NCBI GenBank assembly: GCA_017635395.1
Contig: JAGBLN010000057.1
Coordinates: forward strand, 1-35,056
Reading direction: 5' to 3'
DNA from: Lachnospiraceae bacterium
Lineage (GTDB): Bacteria; Bacillota; Clostridia; Lachnospirales; Lachnospiraceae
Length of the DNA stretch: 35,056 bases
The notes beneath the pieces were generated by a model. That model was not told where the DNA came from, made no database searches, and was given only the letters and a program-made list of their open reading frames with translations. Made by a program: the position numbers and the translations under genes. How positions within the stretch are numbered: the first letter of the stretch is position 1; each line of letters starts with the position of its first letter. This document shows, in pieces, positions 24,486 through 33,408 of the stretch.

Positions 24486-25445
24486 TCAGACAGTAATATT
24501 ATACGTTAACACTAACAACAGGGTAACCGTGAGCAATGACACTGCCGTGGTCACCACAATCGCTGATGACAGCGTCGTGGTATCCTCTCCCATCTTTTCT
24601 GTCTGAATCAGAGGAAGATTTCCTACAGGAACTGCTGACAAAAGACACATGGCAAGAATGGAAGTACTGTCAAATTCTAAAGTCCGCATAAGCATCACAA
24701 CTGCGATAGGGAGTAATATCATACGTATCAGAATAAAAAACCATATACGAATATCACGCATGCATTTCCCCAGATTTGAACGGGCTATGGATACGCCAAG
24801 AAGGACCATGGACAGAAATACCGTGGCATTCCCCACATAGGAAACAGTGTTGGCTATGATCGGCGGAAGTTCAAAATTGTACCAGAAAACCACCAGACTT
24901 AAAACAGCCATGATCGTACCTGGATTCAGAACATTCCGGATCGATGCCACAACATTCTCCTTTTCGCCAGCATCTTCCGAACTATTTTTACCACTTCTAA
25001 GCACCATAAGACCGTGGGTATAAAAAAGAAGGCTGTAAAAAACATTGGCTACGATTATATAAATTAGAGCATTAGGCGGAAGTGCTGCCTTCGCAACAGG
25101 AATACCTAGAAAACCGATATTGGTATATACGGTCATCAGATGATAGAAACGGCTTTTCCCTTTATCCGACCTCAATATAAAAGGCATGAGCAGTCCCAGA
25201 ATGATCAGCACAAAATAAAATACGGCACCAAGGATCACCGCCATTATCAGGTCGCGGTGTCCTGCCGTAATATCTCCGCTAAGTATTGATGACATGATCA
25301 GTGCAGGATTGCAGACATCTACTACAATCGCAGATATCTTCCTGGATGTCAGCGAATCCACCACACCCTTTTTCTGCAAACCGATACCGATAGCCACCAG
25401 AATGCAGATCATGCCCATCTGTTGCAGAATGACCCAAAATCCCAC
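24486..25445 (-). CDS. AEC-family transporter (auxin efflux carrier-like)
   Basis: A 319-residue membrane protein with about ten hydrophobic helices and no large soluble part. The layout, with C-N-P-A-L-I near residue 45, Y-T-N-I-G-F-L-G-I-P-V-A near 107 and V-L-L-G-V-S-I-A near 215, is that of AEC transporters, which often move malate or other organic anions in bacteria. The substrate here is unknown. The start at 25443-25445 is GTG, with a weak GGTGG/GGAAAG ribosome site; the next ATG (residue 10) has none. It lies 20 bases after the TSCPD gene and is likely cotranscribed. Confidence 0.85.
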   Translation of the reverse strand: MGFWVILQQMGMICILVAIGIGLQKKGVVDSLTSRKISAIVVDVCNPALIMSSILSGDITAGHRDLIMAVILGAVFYFVLIILGLLMPFILRSDKGKSRFYHLMTVYTNIGFLGIPVAKAALPPNALIYIIVANVFYSLLFYTHGLMVLRSGKNSSEDAGEKENVVASIRNVLNPGTIMAVLSLVVFWYNFELPPIIANTVSYVGNATVFLSMVLLGVSIARSNLGKCMRDIRIWFFILIRMILLPIAVVMLMRTLEFDSTSILAMCLLSAVPVGNLPLIQTEKMGEDTTTLSSAIVVTTAVSLLTVTLLLVLTYNITV

Positions 25446-25465
25446 TTTATCTTTCCACCGCTAAA

Positions 25466-25714
25466 TTATGCTAACGCTTCCTTTATAGCCTTGGAAAGCT
25501 GGTCTGCACAGGATGTGCCCTTCATACCGCACAGATTTCCTGCCAGGACATTTGAAATGTTTTCTGCATCCGCGCCTTCTACCAGCCTGCCAATAGCCTT
25601 CAGGTTACCATTGCATCCGCCGGTAAAACGGACATTGTGGAGCTTTCCGTCCTCCATATCAAATTCGATCTTTGTAGAACAAACTCCCTTGGGAATATAA
25701 GTATAACTTGCCAT
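25466..25714 (-). CDS. TSCPD domain protein (TIGR03905-like)
   Basis: An 82-residue protein made up of one TSCPD domain: G-V-C-S-T-K-I-E-F, R-F-T-G-G-C-N-G-N, L-C-G-M-K-G-T-S-C-A-D-Q-L. This domain also occurs at the C-terminus of some ribonucleotide reductases, where its cysteines suggest metal or nucleic-acid binding. Free-standing copies are widespread in Clostridia and their role is unknown. AAGGAG precedes the ATG at 25712-25714. It sits between the GH42-like gene (37 bases upstream) and the AEC transporter. Confidence 0.88.
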   Translation of the reverse strand: MASYTYIPKGVCSTKIEFDMEDGKLHNVRFTGGCNGNLKAIGRLVEGADAENISNVLAGNLCGMKGTSCADQLSKAIKEALA

Positions 25715-25751
25715 TTTATCTCTCCTTTTATATTTTAGAATTTTATTTCAT

Positions 25752-27581
25752 TCATGACTCAGGCTGTCTGCTGCTCCAAAGGTCCAGGCTGCTGCATCCT
25801 TTTCCATGGTCTTCATTTCCGTCGCCATTCATACTATCTTCAGATGTCTTCTCCCAGCGATACTTATTGAATATACCAGGGATTGCCAGCACCTCAGCCA
25901 CATATTCAGATTTTAATACATAATCCTCTTTCCGTGTGACTTTTCTTGCCGGAATCCTCTGACCGCTTACCATATCCACCAGGCCACTTACCTTCTGTCC
26001 GGTATGGAACACTACCCTGTCGGTATGAATATCTTCCCTTACATAACGGTAGAGCATCATACTGCCGTCATCATAGGTAAATACGGAGACATTTCGTCCG
26101 CTGACAAAATCTCCGCCCGTAAGGATCCGCCTTGCAACATCCAATACACCACTTGGCATACGGTACAGGTCGCTGGCATTATCAGGCACGGACATAATAT
26201 AGAGCCGTCCCTTTCCGTAAGTACAGCGCAGGAATATGGATGTGCTGAGCTCACCGTCGCCTCCGTTTAAAAGTGACCAGGATACATTGTTACCATGTAC
26301 GATTTCAGGGAAAAGTACCGGTTCCCTATGCTCGTAATAGCCCACAGGATCATCCGTAACATGATAACGGGTAACAGCATAACGGTTTCCTGATAATCTC
26401 GCCTCCGTAAGCCCGGCTTCACGCAGCTTCTGTCCTGCCTCTCTAAGGAAGCCAGTGGTAATAACAGCGTCACCGCCATTCCGTACAAAACTCTCGATTT
26501 TTTCTACTATGCCATCGTCTGCAATAGAACTTTCAGTAAAAAGTATCCTCTGTGCCCCTTCCGGGAAATAGGGCGTAGGCTCCATGGGGATTCCCAGCAT
26601 TCCAAGCCTCATCTCCAAATGGTTTTCTCCGCTTGATGCATACGGTATATAAACAGGCACGCCCACGGGCTTTGCGCCTTCGCTTAATAACCTGTCTATC
26701 TTTCCCAGCTGTATTCCCATAGCCGCAACCAGATGGGAATCGATCAGGTCCTGCCACATGAAATGCGTGAGCTCGCCGGCACCGGCAAAAGCCGTCAAGT
26801 ATGCCTGCTCAAGATAACGGTCAACTGACCAGCACTGATATGTATCAAACCATCCGCCGCCGTTTCTCCCGGGCCACGCATTATCCAGATAACGGAACAG
26901 GCTGTAGCTTAAATATGGCGGAAGGTGCTGATCCGTATAGGTCTCGCTCCTTGTCTCGGTTCCCGTATATGTGGCATCAAATACTGTATGCTCAACTTCA
27001 GGCACATAGCCGGTAAAGTGATATGACTCGCGCCAGTTTGGATATTTTATTATAGTACGGACCTTCGGATTTACAGCCTTCATGGGCTTTACCACGAGGT
27101 TTTCAGACACATCCATCATCAGCTCGCGCCTAAAATCAGCCCAGCTTCTGTCACCTCTTGCCTGATTGCATCTTTCACAGGTACAGTTGGTGAAATAAAA
27201 ATCATCTAGAATTACTTCGTCAAAAATCTTTGCGGTAAACTCGCAGATCTCCTTAAGCTTTGTCCTCATGGCAGGATCACTGTAGCAGAACACGCCAAAA
27301 AGCCTCTGCTTATCAGGTTCAGCTCCCTCGAAATCATCTATAACGGTAGTAATTCCGCCGGATACTTCAACTCCCTTTCCTTCCAGAAAGGACTTTACCA
27401 TCCGCAGCTGCTTTTCATCCACATCACAGTTTTCCCTGTGTGTTTCCAGATAGACCTTATCCAGTCCTATATATTTTTCAATGAAATCATAATCGGAGGC
27501 TAACTTTTCTTCCGTAAAAGACTCGGCAATCTGTGCCGGAATATAAACTACAGCCTTGAAATTCTTATAATGTCTGCCCAT
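25752..27581 (-). CDS. GH42-like putative glycoside hydrolase
   Basis: A 609-residue soluble protein without signal peptide. The first half looks like a TIM barrel. At 124-138 it reads I-L-D-D-F-Y-F-T-N-C-T-C-E-R-C, then F-R-R-E-L; this C-x-C-x-x-C pattern is like the zinc cluster of GH42 beta-galactosidases. The glutamate of the GH42 N-E-Y-G acid/base motif is absent, with D-D in its place. Residues about 305-480 resemble the GATase-like trimerisation domain of GH42. Its sugar is unknown, and it may be a diverged or unassigned family. AGGAGG overlaps an earlier in-frame ATG at 27599, so the ATG at 27581 is the likely start. Confidence 0.6.
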   Translation of the reverse strand: MGRHYKNFKAVVYIPAQIAESFTEEKLASDYDFIEKYIGLDKVYLETHRENCDVDEKQLRMVKSFLEGKGVEVSGGITTVIDDFEGAEPDKQRLFGVFCYSDPAMRTKLKEICEFTAKIFDEVILDDFYFTNCTCERCNQARGDRSWADFRRELMMDVSENLVVKPMKAVNPKVRTIIKYPNWRESYHFTGYVPEVEHTVFDATYTGTETRSETYTDQHLPPYLSYSLFRYLDNAWPGRNGGGWFDTYQCWSVDRYLEQAYLTAFAGAGELTHFMWQDLIDSHLVAAMGIQLGKIDRLLSEGAKPVGVPVYIPYASSGENHLEMRLGMLGIPMEPTPYFPEGAQRILFTESSIADDGIVEKIESFVRNGGDAVITTGFLREAGQKLREAGLTEARLSGNRYAVTRYHVTDDPVGYYEHREPVLFPEIVHGNNVSWSLLNGGDGELSTSIFLRCTYGKGRLYIMSVPDNASDLYRMPSGVLDVARRILTGGDFVSGRNVSVFTYDDGSMMLYRYVREDIHTDRVVFHTGQKVSGLVDMVSGQRIPARKVTRKEDYVLKSEYVAEVLAIPGIFNKYRWEKTSEDSMNGDGNEDHGKGCSSLDLWSSRQPES

Positions 27582-27619
27582 GCCGTCTACCTCCTTCATA
27601 TAATAAAACCAACACAGTT

Positions 27620-27649
27620 ATTATAACTATCATAACCTTTTGTTAGCAA
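27620..27649 (-). promoter_or_regulatory. Promoter of the GH42-like gene
   Basis: The minus strand has TTGCTA (27644-27649), an 18-base spacer and a perfect TATAAT (27620-27625), about 40 bases upstream of the ATG at 27581. It lies in the divergent gap with hflX. Confidence 0.65.
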
Positions 27650-27669
27650 CCGAAAATAAAAAAAAGATA

Positions 27670-27699
27670 TGGACGATGTCCCTTATGTCATAGTATGAT
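27670..27699 (+). promoter_or_regulatory. Candidate promoter of hflX
   Basis: TGGACG (27670-27675), an 18-base spacer and TATGAT (27694-27699) point to the hflX start at 27734; AAGGAG lies seven bases before the ATG. The -35 box is weak. Confidence 0.4.
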
Positions 27700-27733
27700 T
27701 TAAACGCATAATGTCTTTAATAAGGAGATTTAC

Positions 27734-29104
27734 ATGGCTGCATTTTTCGGCGCTGATGAAATATGGAATATACAGTCTTCTGAATGTAGTGAAGAACCGG
27801 TAATACTGGTTGGAGTATACAATACAGACGGATCAGAATACGCCTCGGAAAAAGATTTCTTCCATTCACTTGATGAGCTGGCAGAACTGTCAAAAGCCTG
27901 CAACATGACTCCCATCTATACCATTACGCAGCAGCTTCCCCAGATAGACAAAGCCCTTTATGTAAGGTCCGGCAAAGCAGAAGAGATTGCTTTTTATGCA
28001 GAAGATATGGGAGCCGAGAGGATCATTTTTAACGATACCCTTTCCCCTTCACAGATAAGAAACCTCCAAAAAGTGATAAAAAGGCCTGTGACAGACCGCA
28101 CCCGCCTGATCCTGGATATATTCGAAAGACGGGCCGGATCAAGGGAAGCAAAGCTCCAGGTTGAGCTGGCAAAACTCAGCTATCTAAAACCTCGTCTCAT
28201 CGGCATGTGGGAAACCCAGAACCGCCAGGGCGGCGCATCCGGAGCCATGTCCAGCAAGGGCGAGGGCGAAAAGCAGCTGGAAATCGACAGACGTACTATC
28301 GATAGCCGTCTTGCTGAACTCAGGCGTGAGATAAAAGAGATCAGCAAGGAAAGAAAAACACAGAGGAAAAAGAGACAGAATTCCGGTATACCCATGGTAG
28401 CGCTTATCGGCTACACAAATGCCGGCAAGTCAACCATAATGAATTCACTTATAGAGGGATTCAAAAACGAAACTGCAAAAGCTGATAAAAAGGTATTCGA
28501 AGCCGATATGGTATTTGCCACCCTTGATACTACCGTAAGAAAGATACGCATTGAAAAAGGAAAAGAATTTCTATTATCGGATACTGTAGGATTTATAAGG
28601 CATCTCCCCACATCTTTGGTGGAAGCGTTTAAGTCAACTCTTGAGGAAGTAACAGAGGCCGATCTGCTACTGCAGGTTGTGGATGCCTCAGATGAATATG
28701 CCCATGACCACATAGAAGTTACCAAGAGTATAATTACAGAACTTGGTGCCGGCGGAATACCTATGATCACTGTATTCAACAAGGCTGATAAATGTGATCC
28801 ACCTATAGATTATCCGAGACGTGGATTAAAAGAAACCACAGTTGACGGTGATATAAACGAGAATATCTATATATCCGCAAAGGAACCTGAATCAATTGCT
28901 TTTCTTACTTCCGTAGTAACAGAAAAACTGAACGCCGGGAATATCAGCATGGAATTAACCATTCCCTATAGCAAAGGGAATGTTCAGGCATATGTCATGG
29001 ATAACTCAGTGGTATCCAGGCTTGACTATCTCGATGAGGGTATCTTTATGCAGATACGCTGCAAAAAATCCGTGGCCGGCAGGATAGCGAAAATGCTGGA
29101 ATAA
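27734..29104 (+). CDS. hflX: GTPase HflX
   Basis: A 456-residue GTPase that binds the large ribosomal subunit and splits stalled ribosomes. The N-terminal HflX domain spans about 20-165; a coiled-coil helix (about 185-215) leads into the G domain. G1 is G-Y-T-N-A-G-K-S (226-233), G3 is D-T-V-G-F-I, and G4 is N-K-A-D. The usual G-P-G-E-T-Q-L-E loop before the coiled coil appears here as K-G-E-G-E-K-Q-L-E (175-183), a variation of the family motif. It is the only complete plus-strand gene in the window, divergent from the GH42-like gene. Confidence 0.95.
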   Translation: MAAFFGADEIWNIQSSECSEEPVILVGVYNTDGSEYASEKDFFHSLDELAELSKACNMTPIYTITQQLPQIDKALYVRSGKAEEIAFYAEDMGAERIIFNDTLSPSQIRNLQKVIKRPVTDRTRLILDIFERRAGSREAKLQVELAKLSYLKPRLIGMWETQNRQGGASGAMSSKGEGEKQLEIDRRTIDSRLAELRREIKEISKERKTQRKKRQNSGIPMVALIGYTNAGKSTIMNSLIEGFKNETAKADKKVFEADMVFATLDTTVRKIRIEKGKEFLLSDTVGFIRHLPTSLVEAFKSTLEEVTEADLLLQVVDASDEYAHDHIEVTKSIITELGAGGIPMITVFNKADKCDPPIDYPRRGLKETTVDGDINENIYISAKEPESIAFLTSVVTEKLNAGNISMELTIPYSKGNVQAYVMDNSVVSRLDYLDEGIFMQIRCKKSVAGRIAKMLE

Positions 29105-29134
29105 TGACTATAAATGTTTGCTATACAATGCCAG

Positions 29135-29161
29135 GCAAAACCACACCAAGTGGCTTGCTTT
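29135..29161 (+). terminator. Weak terminator-like hairpin after hflX
   Basis: GCAA-AA-CCAC pairs with GTGG-C-TTGC around a 5-base loop and is followed by TTT, 30 bases after the hflX stop. The stem has an internal loop, so the call is tentative. It lies in the 68-base convergent gap. Confidence 0.35.
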
Positions 29162-29172
29162 AGTTAATCGTA

Positions 29173-30474
29173 TCACACATCCCCCACAGCGTGGATGATC
29201 TCAGGCAGGAGCTGTTTCTTTCGGCTCATTACATGGGGCATATCATATACGTTCTTATCAACAGCTTCATAAGGCAGACGCCTGTTGCTCCTATGTTCTG
29301 TACATAAAAGGGCACTGTGTTCGTGTATGACATCCGTTACCATAAGCACAGCCCAGTTAAGCCCCTGTGCTACCCTTACTTTTTCAAGGGCCTCCGAATA
29401 ATCATTCTTATAATCAGCAATATCCTTAAGCGTTGTAACCTCGCACTGACCTATTCCTATACGCAGGCCGTTTTCAGTATAGGTCTTGAAATCCGACAGT
29501 ATCGCTGTCTCAGGATCACGTTCCTTAAGACCTTCGACACGGGAGAACATTGAAAGACCGTACTCCTCGAGATTGACCTTACACATGGAAGCAAGCACAT
29601 GTGCCGCAACAACATCATCCCCTGTAGTGGTGGGACTCTTTAATATAAGCGTATCCGAAATAAGTCCAGTAAGAAGCACCTTAGCCGTAGCAGGATCCGG
29701 TGTGCGGTTGTTCCTTATATACTGCTGATAAACTATGGTACAGGTACTGCCCAAAGGTTCCGCGCAGATAAATATAGGCTGCTCAGTTTTGATAGCATCG
29801 AGCCTGTGGTGATCTATTATACCGACTATATTTGCAGTTTCTATTCCGCGTATACTCTGCCTGGATTCATTATGGTCCACCAGTATCACATTTTTCCTGG
29901 GGATATTTAAGAAGCACCTTCTGGTAACATAACCTGCGTATCCGTTTTCGTCAGATACCGGCAGTCCGCGCTTTCCGGAATTTTGCAGCATTTTTTTTGC
30001 CTCATCAAAAAGCTCATCCGCATCTATGGCATCTCCATGATTGGTCATGATCTCACGAACCGTCGGGATCGTGGTGATCTTATTATCACGGGAAAGCTCG
30101 CGCATCGTCCAGTTAGTAATATCATCAACGGTAAGCAGTCCGTAAAATTTCTCATCCTCATAAACAGGTATGGCACTGGGAGTATCTTCTCCGTATACAG
30201 CAGCAACGGATGTCAGCGGGTCGGCAGCATTTATCTTATGTTCACTCTGAAGCATCACATCTCCGACCTTCGGATACACATCACGCATGTATTTCGGAAT
30301 GTCTATGTCAAGCTGTTCAAGAATGCTCCTGGTACTGTCAGAAAGATGACCGCACCTGACAGGAATATATGTATTATCCGGATCCTGCAGTGACATAAGC
30401 TTTGCATATCCGTATGCACTGCACACACTGTCAAGATCAGGATTCTTATGCCCCGTAATATAAATAGTTCCCAT
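29173..30474 (-). CDS. Manganese-dependent inorganic pyrophosphatase with CBS domains
   Basis: A 433-residue family II (DHH) pyrophosphatase, which hydrolyses PPi to phosphate. Metal ligands are H9, D13 and D15 (G-H-K-N-P-D-L-D-S), with V-D-H-N-E and D-H-H further on. Two CBS repeats (about 71-125 and 138-190) split the catalytic DHH domain, a known arrangement in Clostridia that allows control by adenine nucleotides. No DRTGG domain is present between them, so it is the short form. GAGGAAA precedes the ATG. It follows the glycosyltransferase gene by 10 bases and could drive polymer synthesis by removing PPi; that link is inferred. Confidence 0.9.
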   Translation of the reverse strand: MGTIYITGHKNPDLDSVCSAYGYAKLMSLQDPDNTYIPVRCGHLSDSTRSILEQLDIDIPKYMRDVYPKVGDVMLQSEHKINAADPLTSVAAVYGEDTPSAIPVYEDEKFYGLLTVDDITNWTMRELSRDNKITTIPTVREIMTNHGDAIDADELFDEAKKMLQNSGKRGLPVSDENGYAGYVTRRCFLNIPRKNVILVDHNESRQSIRGIETANIVGIIDHHRLDAIKTEQPIFICAEPLGSTCTIVYQQYIRNNRTPDPATAKVLLTGLISDTLILKSPTTTGDDVVAAHVLASMCKVNLEEYGLSMFSRVEGLKERDPETAILSDFKTYTENGLRIGIGQCEVTTLKDIADYKNDYSEALEKVRVAQGLNWAVLMVTDVIHEHSALLCTEHRSNRRLPYEAVDKNVYDMPHVMSRKKQLLPEIIHAVGDV

Positions 30475-30484
30475 TTTTATTTCC

Positions 30485-33394
30485 TCACACCTTCAGTGTA
30501 AAATCACTTCTGTCCAATGAAAAGTTCACATTGTAATAGGGATCCCCCTTTTCAAGCATAGCTTTCCATTTAGTCCTGAAATGCTCAGCTTCTTCATCAT
30601 AGCGCTTTGCTTTTTCCGGATCGGGCTTCTCCACATCAGAGCCCCTGGAAGCAGACTCAAAATGATAAAGCTCACAGAAAGGCGTCCAGATATTCACATA
30701 ACCCTTTTCAAGAAGCCTTAAGCAGAAATCAACATCATTGAGCGCCACTGCGAAACTTTCATCCAGGCCGCCCAGCTCGTCATATTTCTTTTTGCTGACC
30801 ATAAGACAGGCGCCTGTAACTGCAGAGAAATTCTGGGCATAGCATAGACGCCCCATATAGCCTAAGTTTGTATCTGCGCAGCGGTAATGCACATGTCCTG
30901 CTGTCCTATGTGCGCCCAGGCCTATGACTACGCCGGCATGCTGTATGGTATGGTCAGGATAGTAAAGCTTTGCTCCTACTGCTCCCACATCATCACGCTG
31001 TGCATACATAAGAAGTTCTTCCAGCCAGTTGACTGTTATTACTTCCATATCGTTATTCAGAAGCAGTATGAATTCGCCTGTGGCAAACTGCTCACCGTAG
31101 TTGCATATCTTTGAAAAATTAAAATCACCGCTGTACCGCACATATCTTACCTTGTCCGATGCAGCACAGACTTCGTCATAATAAGCAAAGGTAGCCCGGT
31201 CTGTTGAATTATTCTCAACGATTATGATCTCATAGTTTTCATATGTAGACTTATTCAGGATGGAATCCAGCAGCCGCTTCAGATCCGAAACATGGTCCTT
31301 ATTAGGTATCACGATGGAAACTTTTGGTATGGACCTTATCTCATACTTTATCCTGAATATGGTCTCGAAAGCCTTGGTGCTGGTGATCTCGAAATTTTTA
31401 TAACCGTTACGGATTAAATGATCCGCAACAGCCCCCTTGGCAGCATCTATGGCATAGCTCTTTGCATTTATGTCAGATGCTACAGACCCCGCGTGGGAAC
31501 GCCAGTAGTAAAGGATCTTCGGAACATGCACTACCTTTTCCGCCCTGGATGTCAGGCGCAGTATCATATCATGGTCCTGGCTTCCGTCAAACTGTGTACG
31601 GAAAAGCTCGGTTCCGTCAAGCAGCGATCTCTTAAACACACTGAAATGACAGATATAATTGTTTGCCCTCAGATTATCCGGTGCAAAGTCCGGCTTAAAA
31701 TGGAGGGTCAGCATCTGGTCTATTGTCTTGTTTCCCTTGAAGGTAGTTTCATCACAATAGATATAATCCGCATGTTCCTCACAGATGCGTTTCATATACT
31801 CATAAAGAACCGACGGATGCAGCACATCGTCATGATCAAAAAGCCCTATGTAGCTTCCGGTAGCCATCTTAAGGCATTCGTTAGTATTGCCTGATATGCC
31901 CTCATTTTTCTCAAGTTTTTTATATACTATCCTTTTATCGTCCTTTGCATACTCCATGCAGATATTACCTACAAAGGAATGTGCATCATCAGAACCGTCT
32001 GCCAGGCACAGCTCCCATCCGCCGTAGGTCTGGGCCTTTACGGAATCTATCATCTCACGCAGGAAATTCTGTGGCGTATTGTATAACGGCACCAGTATGC
32101 TTATCTTTATTCCTTCCGGAAATACAGTCTCTTCCTGGCGCTTTCTTTCCTCTGCATCAGGAAAACTTGCAGTGCCGTGCTGAAGCCTTGCTTTTTTTTC
32201 TATGGATTTTGAAGATAATTTCCTTGCTATGCCTTTAAGTGAACCATACCGCAAAACACGGTCCTTGGTTCTCTGCAGGAAATGATAGAAACTTCTTGCC
32301 GGACCGGACAATTTCCATATGCCGGTGGATTTAATTTCAGCAAGACGCTTGCCGGCCGCCTCAGCCGCCTGCCTTTCCTGAAATATGCGGCGCCTTAATT
32401 TTTGCGTCCGCTGCATTTCACTCAGATACAGTTCTATATAGTCTGTTTCAGTATCCTCATCTTCCGAAGTGCGGCTCTCCACATCACCTACAACACAGGT
32501 TTCACTTATGGCATCATAATATTCATTACTGCTGTCATTGAATTTAAGAAGTGCTGCCCTTCCACAGGTAATGCACTTTGAACCTGCCTTTTTGATCTGT
32601 CCATAAATTATTTCATACAGGTCCCCTGTATTATTTGCTAATTCCAACAGTTCAAGACTGCCAAACAATTCCCTTTTTACGAGCATGCAGGTGGCTGTCT
32701 CTATGTCTTCATCTGTGGTTTCCCTGTTCTTCGTCACGCGCTGATAATAGCTCTCGTCCCATGCCCCTGCAACTACTGCCGAAACATTTTCATCAAATGC
32801 CGCAAGCATATGGTCAAGCCAGCTCTCTTCTATGACGCAGGCACCATCACCCATGATAAGAACATATCCATCCCTGGTGACAGCTGCTCCTTCCATAATG
32901 CCATCAGAATAAAGTTTCTTTTCCGCTACGCTTATATGATCTAAACGGAGACCGCAGTTTTCAATGTAAGATGCCAGAAGCCTTGTAACCTTTTGCTTGT
33001 CAGCCGCGCTGCTGCCGTCAACTATCACCGGCGTAATGGCTTTATGCCTTGTTCTTGTAATGAGATTATCGACACAGACCTTCAGGTATTCCGGATGGCC
33101 TGATGTCAAAAAAAGTACCGATACATTTTCTGCACTCTCAGGGATTTCCTTCCCGGTATTTTCTGTTCCTTTCTCGGATTCTAAATTCTCCGTTTTTTCC
33201 GCATCCTCTTGATCCGGAACCGATACACCGCTATAGAACAGCTTAAAAGGAAAGCGTCCGACAATCCTGTTTAGCTTAAACTCATTTTCTGCCCTGAGCC
33301 GTCCGGCCTCTGCCAGGTCAGATGTCAGGTTCATATTCAGATTCTGCTGTTTTACGCAGACATTTTTATACCAGTCATTCCATGTGTAGCTCAT
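30485..33394 (-). CDS. Large multi-domain GT2-type glycosyltransferase
   Basis: A 969-residue protein with three GT-A-like blocks. Block 1 (about 90-290) has V-S-V-L-F-L-T-S-G and M-G-D-G (181-184) but lacks a full D-x-D, so it may be inactive. A coiled, charged linker covers 310-425. Block 2 (about 429-665) begins I-S-I-L-V-P-L-Y-N-T and has F-D-H-D-D (519-523). Block 3 (about 690-920) begins V-S-I-V-I-P-N-K-D, with L-N-N-D (779-782) and Q-H-A-G. No TM helix is seen. Blocks 2 and 3 resemble rhamnan/O-antigen-type GT2 enzymes that build surface polysaccharide. It follows the methyltransferase gene by 14 bases. Confidence 0.85.
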   Translation of the reverse strand: MSYTWNDWYKNVCVKQQNLNMNLTSDLAEAGRLRAENEFKLNRIVGRFPFKLFYSGVSVPDQEDAEKTENLESEKGTENTGKEIPESAENVSVLFLTSGHPEYLKVCVDNLITRTRHKAITPVIVDGSSAADKQKVTRLLASYIENCGLRLDHISVAEKKLYSDGIMEGAAVTRDGYVLIMGDGACVIEESWLDHMLAAFDENVSAVVAGAWDESYYQRVTKNRETTDEDIETATCMLVKRELFGSLELLELANNTGDLYEIIYGQIKKAGSKCITCGRAALLKFNDSSNEYYDAISETCVVGDVESRTSEDEDTETDYIELYLSEMQRTQKLRRRIFQERQAAEAAGKRLAEIKSTGIWKLSGPARSFYHFLQRTKDRVLRYGSLKGIARKLSSKSIEKKARLQHGTASFPDAEERKRQEETVFPEGIKISILVPLYNTPQNFLREMIDSVKAQTYGGWELCLADGSDDAHSFVGNICMEYAKDDKRIVYKKLEKNEGISGNTNECLKMATGSYIGLFDHDDVLHPSVLYEYMKRICEEHADYIYCDETTFKGNKTIDQMLTLHFKPDFAPDNLRANNYICHFSVFKRSLLDGTELFRTQFDGSQDHDMILRLTSRAEKVVHVPKILYYWRSHAGSVASDINAKSYAIDAAKGAVADHLIRNGYKNFEITSTKAFETIFRIKYEIRSIPKVSIVIPNKDHVSDLKRLLDSILNKSTYENYEIIIVENNSTDRATFAYYDEVCAASDKVRYVRYSGDFNFSKICNYGEQFATGEFILLLNNDMEVITVNWLEELLMYAQRDDVGAVGAKLYYPDHTIQHAGVVIGLGAHRTAGHVHYRCADTNLGYMGRLCYAQNFSAVTGACLMVSKKKYDELGGLDESFAVALNDVDFCLRLLEKGYVNIWTPFCELYHFESASRGSDVEKPDPEKAKRYDEEAEHFRTKWKAMLEKGDPYYNVNFSLDRSDFTLKV

Positions 33395-33408
33395 TTTTCT
33401 ATTCCTAT

